A stretch of DNA of 9,249 nt from Bacteroidota bacterium (GTDB lineage Bacteria > Bacteroidota > Bacteroidia > Flavobacteriales > Flavobacteriaceae), in assembly GCA_023437485.1 (NCBI GenBank), contig JAEZGB010000083.1, positions 1 through 9,249 on the forward strand, read 5' to 3'. The translations under genes and the position numbers were made by a program. Under the pieces are notes generated by a model that was not told the DNA's origin, ran no database searches, and worked only from the letters and a program-made list of their open reading frames with translations. Numbering within the stretch: the first letter of the stretch is position 1; each line of letters starts with the position of its first letter. This document shows, piece after piece, positions 1-5,781 of the stretch.

Positions 1-1
1 G

Positions 2-37
2 AAAAAGGGAGCTCCATATGGGCTCCCTAACTTTTTT
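2..37. terminator. Bidirectional intrinsic terminator downstream of fabD
   Basis: Bases 7-14 pair with 20-27 (GGGAGCTC against GGGCTCCC, one G-T wobble), giving an 8-bp GC-rich stem with a 5-base loop. On the minus strand the stem is followed at once by five T (complement of 2-6), so it should end the fabD transcript about 65 bases past its stop. On the plus strand a six-T run (32-37) follows after four bases, so it could also stop a plus-strand gene lying left of the window. Confidence 0.8.
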
Positions 38-70
38 CATGCGCAGATTAATCGTATTCGTTTTCCAATT

Positions 71-98
71 ATTAATTATTAATTATTCATTATTAATT
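71..98. repeat. Four 7-bp tandem ATTAATT units at the fabD 3' end
   Basis: Four heptads run back to back: ATTAATT, ATTAATT, ATTCATT, ATTAATT, with one mismatch in the third. The last unit contains the fabD stop codon (93-95) and the codon for its last residue. Similar A/T-rich tracts are common between genes in Flavobacteria. No function is evident; it may be a slippage-prone tract or a spacer before the terminator. Confidence 0.75.
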
Positions 99-971
99 AA
101 GCGAAGCGGCACTGGCTTCCTTGTCAATTTTCTTTACCAACCCCTGCAACACGTTTCCGGGTCCGACTTCGGTGAAGAGCGTGGCTCCGTCGGCGATCAT
201 TTGTTGTACGGTCTGAGTCCATTTTACCGGTGCGGTGAGTTGGGTAATGAGGTTTTGTTTGATTTCTGCCGGATCCTTTACGGCGTTTGCCGTGACATTT
301 TGGTAGATGGGGCAGATGGGTTTTGCAAAGTTCGCCTGCTCGATCGCAGCGGCAAGTTCCTCACGCGCAGGTTCCATCAAAGGCGAGTGAAACGCTCCGC
401 CAACCGGAAGGACCAAGGCCCGTTTTGCACCGGCCACGCGCATTGCCTGGCAGGCCATCTCCACGGCAACCGTCTCGCCCGAAATGACTAGCTGGCCCGG
501 GCAGTTGTAATTCGCCGCAACGACAACACCGTCGGTGGTTTCGCATATTTCTTCAACAATTTGGTCTTCAAGCCCCAGCACGGCAGCCATTGTGGAAGGC
601 GTTATCTCGCAGGCTTTTTGCATGGCAAGCGCACGTGTCGATACCAGTTTCAGCCCATCCTCAAATGAAAGCCCGCCTGCCGCTACCAATGCCGAGAATT
701 CGCCCAAGGAGTGGCCTGCCACCATATTAGGTTTAAACGACTCGTTCATTGTTTTGGCCAAAATCACCGAATGCAGGAAAACGGCCGGTTGCGTAACGCG
801 TGTTTCTTTGAGTTGTTCGGCGGTGCCTTCAAACATGATATCGGTAATGCGGAATCCCAGAATGGCGTTGGCGCGTTCAAACAGTTCCTTGGCAAGTTCT
901 GACTGTTCGTAGAGTTCTTTGCCCATTCCGGAGAATTGTGCGCCCTGGCCGGGGAAGATGTATGCTTTCAT
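93..971 (-). CDS. fabD: Malonyl-CoA:acyl carrier protein transacylase FabD
   Basis: This 292-residue cytosolic enzyme moves the malonyl group from CoA to acyl carrier protein, supplying the extender unit for type II fatty acid synthesis. The sequence shows the N-terminal FPGQGAQ (residues 6-12, oxyanion Gln9), the nucleophile motif GHSLGE with Ser88, Arg113 in STRA, which binds the malonyl carboxylate, the catalytic His195 in AFHSP, and Gln244 matching Gln250 of the E. coli enzyme. The late GPGNVLQGL segment (270-278) is also typical. Full length is normal for the family. The ATG at 971 directly precedes KAYIFPGQG, so the start is secure; its leader is A-rich with no Shine-Dalgarno. No other fab gene adjoins it, so it seems to be transcribed alone, from the probable promoter near 1022 to the hairpin at 7-27. 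Confidence 0.97.
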   Translation of the reverse strand: MKAYIFPGQGAQFSGMGKELYEQSELAKELFERANAILGFRITDIMFEGTAEQLKETRVTQPAVFLHSVILAKTMNESFKPNMVAGHSLGEFSALVAAGGLSFEDGLKLVSTRALAMQKACEITPSTMAAVLGLEDQIVEEICETTDGVVVAANYNCPGQLVISGETVAVEMACQAMRVAGAKRALVLPVGGAFHSPLMEPAREELAAAIEQANFAKPICPIYQNVTANAVKDPAEIKQNLITQLTAPVKWTQTVQQMIADGATLFTEVGPGNVLQGLVKKIDKEASAASLN

Positions 972-1021
972 TTGATTTTTTTAGAGGCCTAAAAATACAC
1001 AAATTTTGGAATTGGGTGGCG

Positions 1022-1029
1022 CAAGATTA
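1022..1029 (-). promoter_or_regulatory. Probable fabD promoter, -7 element TAATCTTG
   Basis: On the minus strand TAATCTTG matches the Bacteroidota -7 consensus TAnnTTTG at five of six fixed positions. It would start a transcript near 1015, about 45 bases before the fabD ATG. A clear TTG at -33 is absent; the sequence there is a T-rich GTTTCTG. The call is moderate and rests on the -7 box and its position. Confidence 0.5.
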
Positions 1030-1109
1030 CGGGCTATTCTGCAGAAACATTTATGAAAAAATGCGGTTTTTCGGTAAACAACGCGGCAGGTTCCGGCCGT
1101 AACTTGGAT

Positions 1110-1134
1110 CTCAAAGGTTTTTAAAGCCTTTGAG
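1110..1134. other. 25-bp dyad (CTCAAAGG / CCTTTGAG) upstream of the fabD promoter
   Basis: CTCAAAGG at 1110-1117 is perfectly complementary to CCTTTGAG at 1127-1134. The inner bases TTT/AAA and one G-T pair can extend the stem to a three-base loop. It lies in the 259-base gap between fabD and the YceI gene, upstream of the likely fabD promoter. On the plus strand it is followed by GTTGTTTTT and could act as a weak terminator there, but no plus-strand gene precedes it. An operator for fabD is the other reading. The rest of this gap shows only the terminator at 1181-1210 and the promoter candidate. Confidence 0.4.
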
Positions 1135-1180
1135 GTTGTTTTTGCCAGACAATCGTGCAGAAAATGTCGCAAAAAGTACC

Positions 1181-1210
1181 AATAAAAAAGCCGCCCCTTC
1201 CGGAACGGCT
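1181..1210 (-). terminator. Intrinsic terminator of the pirin-YceI transcript
   Basis: On the minus strand AGCCGTTCC (1210-1202) pairs with GGGGCGGCT (1197-1189) around a GGAA tetraloop: nine pairs, two of them G-T. The stem runs directly into TTTTTATT. It lies 20 bases past the YceI-family stop codon. Confidence 0.88.
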
Positions 1211-1230
1211 CTTACTCTGTAATTTATAAT

Positions 1231-1752
1231 TTACGCTTTGACCAATTGCAATTCAATCGCGACCTTAACCTCGTCGCTCACCAAAACGCCACCGGCCTCA
1301 AGCGCCGAGTTCCAGGTCAGCCCCCAGTCCTTTCGGCTGATCTTGCCCTCGATGGCCATCACGGCCTTGTCGTTGCCCCACGGATCTTTCATGATTCCCC
1401 CAAATTCAACGGGAAGCGTGACCTGTTGTGATTTTCCGTTCATCGAAAGATTACCTGAAAGCTGATGGCCCGAACCCGTTTTGCTCAACGTGCCGTCAAA
1501 CTCGATCTTGGGATTGGCTTCCGCGTTGAAAAAGTCTGCGCTGCGCAGGTGTTGGTCGCGATCGGCGTTGCCGGTGTTCACCGAATCGGCATCGGCACTG
1601 AACTGCACTTTTGCGTTTTCAAAACTGTCATCCTGTGCGGTGATGGTTGCGTCGTACTTGTCAAAAGTACCCGAAACGGTCGTGAACATCATGTGTTTTA
1701 CCCTGAACCCGATCTGCGAATGCGTTGGGTCAATTTTCCATTGTGTTTCCAT
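1231..1752 (-). CDS. YceI-family lipocalin-like protein
   Basis: A 173-residue YceI-domain protein spanning the whole family fold, from the N-terminal WKIDPTHSQIGFRVKHMM (residues 5-22) through SGTFDKYDA, FSADADSVNT with NADRDQHLRSADFF (61-75), to KDWGLTWN and the closing SDEVKVAIELQL. Family members form a lipocalin-like beta-barrel that binds isoprenoid or amphiphilic lipids. Many are periplasmic with a signal peptide; this one starts directly at the domain, so it is predicted to be cytosolic. The ATG at 1752 is the only sensible start. It follows pirin by 40 bases with no TAnnTTTG box in the gap, so the two are probably co-transcribed. YceI and pirin proteins have both been linked to stress, but the physiological role here is unknown. 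Confidence 0.93.
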   Translation of the reverse strand: METQWKIDPTHSQIGFRVKHMMFTTVSGTFDKYDATITAQDDSFENAKVQFSADADSVNTGNADRDQHLRSADFFNAEANPKIEFDGTLSKTGSGHQLSGNLSMNGKSQQVTLPVEFGGIMKDPWGNDKAVMAIEGKISRKDWGLTWNSALEAGGVLVSDEVKVAIELQLVKA

Positions 1753-1792
1753 AGTTCTGTATTTTAGCTATTTAATTTACGATTTATTTTTT

Positions 1793-2509
1793 TTACATAG
1801 TCATCGGAACTTCCATCAAAAGAATTTCGGCGTTTGATGTGGCCTCAATTTCAATTTTTTCCACTTCCCAGATCCCGAAGCCGTCACGCCTGTCCAACGA
1901 GTGGCTGTTGATTTTTGCGCTGCCCTCCAAAACAAGGGCGTAGATCCCGTTTCCCTTCTTGTTGAGGTCGTGGTCAATCTTGGTTCCCGAGTTCAGTTTC
2001 CCCAAGTGAAACCACGCGTCCTGATGGATCCAAACGCCCTCCTCGTCGGAATTGGGGGATACAATCTGCTGGAATTTGTTCCGACGGTCCTCTTCCTTCA
2101 ACGTAATCTGGTCATATCGGGGGTTTACGCCGCGATTGTTGGGAATGACCCAAATCTGCAGGAATTTCACCTCTTTATCCTTATTGTGGTTGTACTCGCT
2201 GTGCTGGACTCCGGTGCCGGCGCTCATGACCTGGATGTCGCCCTTGCGGATGACGGTTTGGTTGCCCATTGAATCCTCGTGCTGCAAATCGCCTTCGAGC
2301 GGTATCGAAATGATTTCCATATCGCTGTGCGGATGCTTGCCGAAGCCCATTCCCGGCGCCACGGTGTCGTCGTTCAGGACGCGGAGCACGCCAAAATTCA
2401 TCCGGTCCGGGTTATAGTAACTTGAGAAGCTAAAGGTGTGATAACTTTTGAGCCAGCCAAAATCGGCCAGGCCGCGGGTATCGGCGCGATGCAATACAAA
2501 ATTTTCCAT
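1793..2509 (-). CDS. Pirin family protein (YhhW-type bicupin)
   Basis: A 238-residue pirin with two cupin halves. The metal site of the N-terminal cupin is complete: His59 and His61 in GKHPHSDMEI, His103 and Glu105 in GTGVQHSEYN, corresponding to the His-His-His-Glu ligands of E. coli YhhW. The opening ADTRGLADFGWLKSYHTFSF and the NFGVLRVLNDD segment are family hallmarks. YhhW-type pirins have quercetin 2,3-dioxygenase activity in vitro, and pirins elsewhere act in redox stress or as partners of other proteins; the substrate here cannot be read from sequence. There is no signal peptide, so it is cytosolic. Start is the ATG at 2509. A consensus -7 box and an FNR-like palindrome lie upstream, followed by a Crp/Fnr regulator gene, suggesting regulated expression together with the downstream YceI gene. 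Confidence 0.94.
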   Translation of the reverse strand: MENFVLHRADTRGLADFGWLKSYHTFSFSSYYNPDRMNFGVLRVLNDDTVAPGMGFGKHPHSDMEIISIPLEGDLQHEDSMGNQTVIRKGDIQVMSAGTGVQHSEYNHNKDKEVKFLQIWVIPNNRGVNPRYDQITLKEEDRRNKFQQIVSPNSDEEGVWIHQDAWFHLGKLNSGTKIDHDLNKKGNGIYALVLEGSAKINSHSLDRRDGFGIWEVEKIEIEATSNAEILLMEVPMTM

Positions 2510-2573
2510 GTCGCTGCTTTTTTTGGTTCGGTTCCGATAGGATTACCCGAATCGCAACCTGTTGATTATGAAG

Positions 2574-2581
2574 CAAAGTTA
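2574..2581 (-). promoter_or_regulatory. Promoter -7 element (TAACTTTG) for pirin-YceI
   Basis: The minus-strand sequence TAACTTTG is a perfect match to the Bacteroidota TAnnTTTG. The predicted transcript start is near 2570, leaving a leader of about 60 bases before the pirin ATG. There is no TTG at the usual -33 distance; instead an FNR-like palindrome lies just upstream, as expected for an activator-dependent promoter. Confidence 0.7.
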
Positions 2582-2603
2582 CGGCCGATGCGAACGATAG
2601 GCA

Positions 2604-2619
2604 CTTGACCTATGTCAAG
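2604..2619. promoter_or_regulatory. FNR/CRP-type palindromic operator, CTTGAC-CTAT-GTCAAG
   Basis: A perfect 6+6 palindrome with a 4-base spacer; its core TTGAC-N4-GTCAA has the layout of FNR/DNR-type sites (TTGAT-N4-ATCAA). It starts four bases past the stop of the Crp/Fnr regulator and its centre lies about 41-42 bases upstream of the predicted pirin transcript start, which is class II activator spacing. The regulator's helix carries the ExxSR pattern used by FNR to read TTGA half sites. Binding by this particular regulator is inference. Confidence 0.65.
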
Positions 2620-2622
2620 AAA

Positions 2623-3201
2623 TCATCCGCGCTTTAAAAGGTTGGCTTTCATGCGGCTAAAGAATTCGGGCGTCACCCCGATGTAAGACGCGATCATGCG
2701 CTGCGGAAGTTGCGCGACCAGCCCCGGATATTTGGCGCAAAATTTTTCGAACCGCGCCTCGGCCGTCAGGCTCAGCTTGTCCATGATGCGCTGTTGGTTG
2801 GCCACGAGGGCATTTTCAACCAGGATTCTGAAGAAGCGCTCGAGTTTGGGAATTTCGCGGTAAAGCAGTTCCTGATCCTCCTTGAGTAAAATCACCACCT
2901 CGGCGTCCTCGACAACATCGATAAAAAGATCGCCGGGCTTTTGCGAAATCAGGCTGTACATGTCGCTGATCCACCAGCCCTGGCAGGCGATGTTGAGCAC
3001 GTGTTCGACAATATGGTCGTTGATGGTAAAACTCCGAAGGATGCCGCTGTTGACAAAGAATGATTGCCTGCAGACGGTTCCCGCATGGTGCAGAACCGTC
3101 CGGGCCTTGACCTGTTCCACCGAGGTGCGCGACAGAAATAATTCCTGTTCCGATGGGGAAAGGTCAACGTGGAGCGCGATGTTGGCGAGGATTCCGGGCA
3201 T
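2623..3201 (-). CDS. Crp/Fnr-family transcriptional regulator
   Basis: A 192-residue regulator with an N-terminal cyclic-nucleotide-binding-like barrel (about 15-110), a long dimerisation helix (about 115-145) and a C-terminal winged HTH. The recognition helix contains TPEFFSR, with Glu179, Ser182 and Arg183 matching the ExxSR motif of FNR-type proteins. There is no N-terminal cysteine cluster, so it is not an iron-sulphur oxygen sensor, and the cAMP phosphate-binding cassette of true CRP is not recognisable (WWISDMYSL there), so its ligand is unknown. I take the ATG at 3201; an in-frame TTG at 3216 would add five residues and overlap the purT stop. It lies 11 bases after purT, suggesting shared transcription. 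A palindrome just past its stop may be its target upstream of pirin. Confidence 0.9.
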   Translation of the reverse strand: MPGILANIALHVDLSPSEQELFLSRTSVEQVKARTVLHHAGTVCRQSFFVNSGILRSFTINDHIVEHVLNIACQGWWISDMYSLISQKPGDLFIDVVEDAEVVILLKEDQELLYREIPKLERFFRILVENALVANQQRIMDKLSLTAEARFEKFCAKYPGLVAQLPQRMIASYIGVTPEFFSRMKANLLKRG

Positions 3202-3212
3202 AGTTAAAGGTA

Positions 3213-4373
3213 TCAAATAACCCTGACGAGTGCAGCGGCCGCTTTCGCATTTTCAACAACCTGCCCGATTGGAGTGCCTACTTGATCATAAGCCAGGACA
3301 ACGCCCATCCGTCTGTTGGGTCGCGCGGTGGGCTTGCCAAAAATGCGGAAATCAATTTTGGAAAGCGGCGCGACATTTTCGATGCCTTCGAATTTCGGTT
3401 TATCTAAATTAGCGCTCGCCAGGATGACCGCACTCGCCCCGGCGCGTTCCAATGTAATTTCGGGAATGGGAAGCCCGAGGATGGCCCGAAGGTGGAGCTC
3501 AAATTCGTTAAAGTTCTGTGTCCCGGCGAGTGTGACCATCCCTGTATCATGCGGCCGTGGCGACAATTCCGAAAAATAGACGCCGTCTTTCGCGACAAAA
3601 AATTCCACTCCAAATATCCCCGCTCCGCCCAATGCCGAGGTGACTTTCCCTGCCATCTCACAAGCTTCGCGGAGGCGCATCTCATCCATGGTCGCAGGTT
3701 GCCAGCTCTCGCGGTAATCCCCGTGTTCCTGACGGTGCCCGATGGGCGGGCAAAAAAGCACAGGGCCATTCTTTTGGGTGACGGTGAGCAACGTAATCTC
3801 ATAGTCAAAATCCACAAACGCCTCGACGATGACCTCGACGATATCGCCTCGCGATCCTTCGACTGCGTATTGCCACGCCTTTTCAATGTCTTGTTCGGTT
3901 TTTATTGTGGATTGGCCTTTTCCAGATGAGGACATCAATGGCTTCACCACGCAGGGCATTCCAACGGCTTTCACGCCTTCACGAAGTTCCGATGCGGTGG
4001 TCGCATACCGGTAATCTGCGGTGCGCACGCCGAGTTCCTGGGCCGCAAGATCGCGTATTGCCTTTCGGTTCATGGTAAAGTTCGCGGCCTTCGACGATGG
4101 AACTACCGTAAATCCCTGTTTCTCGTAATAGTAAAACCTTTCGGTGCGGATCGCCTCGATCTCGGGAACAATGAAATCCGGACGATGATTTTTCACAATA
4201 CGGTCAAGGGCGTCGCCGTCGAGCATGTTGATCACCTCGAACCCGTCGGCAACCTGCATGGCCGGAGCATTTTCATAACTGTCAACCGCAATGACGCGAT
4301 GGCCGAGCCGTTTGGCCGAGATGGTAAATTCTTTGCCGAGTTCGCCGGCGCCGAGGAGGAGGAAGAGTTTCAA
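3213..4373 (-). CDS. purT: Formate-dependent phosphoribosylglycinamide formyltransferase 2 (PurT)
   Basis: PurT formylates glycinamide ribonucleotide using formate and ATP, the folate-independent route for the third step of purine synthesis. The 386-residue reading is an ATP-grasp enzyme: GAGELGKE loop (8-15), VPEIEAI (69-75), MNR with Arg103, the ATP-binding VKPLMSSSGKGQ (Lys144, 148-154), GHRQEHGDYRESWQP (212-226), magnesium ligands Glu257 and Glu269, SPRPHDTGMVTL with Asp276, and Lys347 plus Arg354-Arg355 for substrate phosphate, all aligning with E. coli PurT. No ATG exists in frame before the GAGELGKE loop. I choose TTG at 4373, giving MKLFLLLGAGELG; a TTG at 4448 would add 25 residues encoded by repeat sequence. 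The Crp/Fnr gene follows 11 bases later. Confidence 0.96.
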   Translation of the reverse strand: MKLFLLLGAGELGKEFTISAKRLGHRVIAVDSYENAPAMQVADGFEVINMLDGDALDRIVKNHRPDFIVPEIEAIRTERFYYYEKQGFTVVPSSKAANFTMNRKAIRDLAAQELGVRTADYRYATTASELREGVKAVGMPCVVKPLMSSSGKGQSTIKTEQDIEKAWQYAVEGSRGDIVEVIVEAFVDFDYEITLLTVTQKNGPVLFCPPIGHRQEHGDYRESWQPATMDEMRLREACEMAGKVTSALGGAGIFGVEFFVAKDGVYFSELSPRPHDTGMVTLAGTQNFNEFELHLRAILGLPIPEITLERAGASAVILASANLDKPKFEGIENVAPLSKIDFRIFGKPTARPNRRMGVVLAYDQVGTPIGQVVENAKAAAALVRVI

Positions 4374-4436
4374 TGTGAAAATGTTAAAATGTGACCCGAG
4401 CCTGCAAGGCGAACGGAACGGAGCGCTAGCGGAGTT
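4374..4436. repeat. Probable dispersed intergenic sequence before purT
   Basis: Read on the minus strand this begins with a GC-rich part (CTCCGCTAGCGCTCC then GTTCCGTTCG), holding the 8-bp palindrome CGCTAGCG (4424-4431) and a small GCCT-GCA-AGGC hairpin (4400-4410). It continues into an A/T-rich series of ACATTTT-like words ending at the purT start codon. From memory, both parts resemble sequences dispersed between flavobacterial genes; that cannot be confirmed from one copy in one window. Confidence 0.4.
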
Positions 4437-4438
4437 AA

Positions 4439-4486
4439 AATATACCAATTTACCTAATAAGTAACATCGTAGGGAATTGGTATATT
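4439..4486. repeat. 12-bp perfect inverted repeat (AATATACCAATT / AATTGGTATATT)
   Basis: Arms at 4439-4450 and 4475-4486 are exact reverse complements separated by 24 bases. A second, overlapping inverted repeat, GTAACA (4461-4466) with TGTTAC (4486-4491), competes with it. The arms are A/T-rich and no T-run typical of a terminator follows. It lies upstream of purT and may be a regulatory site, a transcript-end structure or a remnant of a small repeat. Confidence 0.7.
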
Positions 4487-4510
4487 GTTACATTGAGTAA
4501 TTGGTACATT
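4475..4510. repeat. Direct repeat of AATTGGTA(T/C)ATT, 24-base period
   Basis: AATTGGTATATT at 4475-4486 recurs as AATTGGTACATT at 4499-4510 (11 of 12 identical). With the inverted copy at 4439-4450, there are three copies of one 12-mer within 72 bases. Confidence 0.7.
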
Positions 4511-4575
4511 AATATGCGTTAGCGATGGAAGCAAGGTACCGCGTACCGCGAACAGCGCGGGCCGGAGGCAACGCC
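4511..4575. repeat. REP-like GC-rich palindromic element after the aminotransferase gene
   Basis: Two small hairpins overlap and exclude each other: GGTAC-CGC-GTACC (4535-4547) and CCGCG-AACAG-CGCGG (4546-4560). Around them are GCGTTAGCGATGGAAGC on the left and GGGCCGGAGGCAACGCCC on the right, whose ends GGGC/GCCC can also pair. The composition differs sharply from the A/T-rich sequence next to it. It fills the space directly after the aminotransferase stop, where no ordinary terminator is seen. Assignment to a REP-like family is inference from layout. Confidence 0.45.
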
Positions 4576-5766
4576 CTAATCCTGAACCGCTTCCTTAATC
4601 CGCCGCAGTGCCTCTTCCAATTGAGCCTCACTTGTGGCGTAGGAGAGGCGAAGGCAATCCGGGTTGCCAAAGGCTGCTCCGTCAACCGTGGCAACATTGG
4701 CTTCCTTGAGCAGGTACATGGAGAAGTCGTTGGCATTTTCAATCTTGGTTCCTCGGAGTGTTTTGCCAAAGAAATGGGAAACATCGGGGAATACGTAAAA
4801 AGCGCCCTCGGGAATGTTGATCTTGAACTGCGGGATTTCCTTCATCTTGGCGATGACCAGATCGCGGCGGCCCTTAAATGCCGAAACCATATCGTTCAAC
4901 ACGGCGGGATTTGCCTCTACGGCGGCAATGGTGGCGCGTTGCGCGATGGAATTGGCTCCCGAGGTCACCTGGCCCTGCATTTTGGTACAAGCCTTGGCGA
5001 TGTAATCGGGTGCGCCAATGTAACCGATGCGCCAGCCGGTCATGGCCCAGGCCTTCGCGACTCCGTTTACGGTAATGGTACGTTCCAGCATTCCGGGAAT
5101 CGATGCGATGCTGCAAAAAGTGCCCGAAAAGTTGATGTGCTCGTAGATTTCGTCCGAGACCACAAAGATGTTTTCGTGTTTGAGCAATACCTGCGAAAGC
5201 GCGGTCAGTTCCTCACGGCTGTAAACCGAACCGCTCGGGTTGCATGGCGAGGAATACCACACCATCTTGGTCCTTGGCGTGATGGCGGCCTCCAATTGCG
5301 CGGGCGTGATCTTGAAGTCGCTTTCCACCGAAGTGGGCACCTCCACGGGAACGCCGCCGGCAATGCGGATGATCTCGTAATACGAAACCCAATACGGCGC
5401 GGGCAGGATTACCTCGTCGCCGGGATTGATCATGACCTGCGCAATATTGTAGAGCGATTGCTTGGCGCCCGTTGACACGACGATGTTGTCGGGCGTGTAA
5501 TCGAGGTTGTTGTCGCGTTTGAATTTTTTGCAGATGGCCTGCTTGAGGTCCAGGTATCCGTCAACGGGTGAATAGGTGCTGTAATTCTCGTCGATCGCCT
5601 TTTTTGCGGCGTCCTTGATGAAATCGGGCGTGTTGAAATCGGGTTCGCCCAAACTCAGGCTGATGATATCTTTTCCCTGCGCCTTCAGTTCGCGGGCCAG
5701 GGCGGCCATAGCCAGTGTTTGCGATGTTGTAAGTTTGTTGATCCGGTCAGAAAGGTGGTGATTCAT
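4576..5766 (-). CDS. Class I pyridoxal-phosphate aminotransferase (aspartate/aromatic type)
   Basis: A 396-residue cytosolic fold-type I aminotransferase of the Ib group, probably converting aspartate and 2-oxoglutarate to oxaloacetate and glutamate. Visible features are SLSLGEPDFNTP (36-47), STYSPVDGYLDLK (63-75), the cofactor loop STGAKQSL (98-105), Tyr125-Trp126, NPSG with Asn176, SDEIYEH with Asp205 and Tyr208, the Schiff-base Lys238 in GVAKAWAMTGWRIGY with Arg246 binding phosphate, and Arg373 in CLRLSYA, which binds the substrate alpha-carboxylate. The length is typical and the ATG at 5766 is clear. It starts 15 bases after the desaturase stop, so the two are very likely one transcript although their pathways are not obviously linked. 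Aspartate is the most likely substrate, but related enzymes accept aromatic amino acids or prephenate, so the specificity is not certain. Confidence 0.94.
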   Translation of the reverse strand: MNHHLSDRINKLTTSQTLAMAALARELKAQGKDIISLSLGEPDFNTPDFIKDAAKKAIDENYSTYSPVDGYLDLKQAICKKFKRDNNLDYTPDNIVVSTGAKQSLYNIAQVMINPGDEVILPAPYWVSYYEIIRIAGGVPVEVPTSVESDFKITPAQLEAAITPRTKMVWYSSPCNPSGSVYSREELTALSQVLLKHENIFVVSDEIYEHINFSGTFCSIASIPGMLERTITVNGVAKAWAMTGWRIGYIGAPDYIAKACTKMQGQVTSGANSIAQRATIAAVEANPAVLNDMVSAFKGRRDLVIAKMKEIPQFKINIPEGAFYVFPDVSHFFGKTLRGTKIENANDFSMYLLKEANVATVDGAAFGNPDCLRLSYATSEAQLEEALRRIKEAVQD

Positions 5767-5781
5767 GAATGGGGTTTTTCG

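Noticed and set aside
71..98. Tandem repeat as a CRISPR array
   Set aside because: Units are 7 bp with no spacers and no cas genes nearby.
981..1172. 63-codon minus-strand frame upstream of fabD
   Set aside because: It spans the dyad and the fabD promoter candidate, has an unstructured cysteine-rich translation and no recognisable start context. A leader peptide cannot be excluded, but nothing supports it.
3202..3216. TTG at 3216 as the start of the Crp/Fnr regulator
   Set aside because: The ATG five codons later gives normal family length and avoids overlap with the purT stop; the TTG start is possible but less likely.
4439..4486. 12-bp inverted repeat as a purT or aminotransferase terminator
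   Set aside because: Arms are A/T-rich, the loop is 24 bases and no T-run follows on either strand.
3213..4575. Purine riboswitch upstream of purT
   Set aside because: The 200-base gap shows only repeats and short hairpins; no purine aptamer core or terminator/antiterminator pair could be recognised.
4525..5475. Long open frame of 316 codons on the plus strand
   Set aside because: It is antisense to the well-supported aminotransferase, its translation resembles no protein I know, and it opens inside the repeat block. It is a shadow of codon bias on the other strand.
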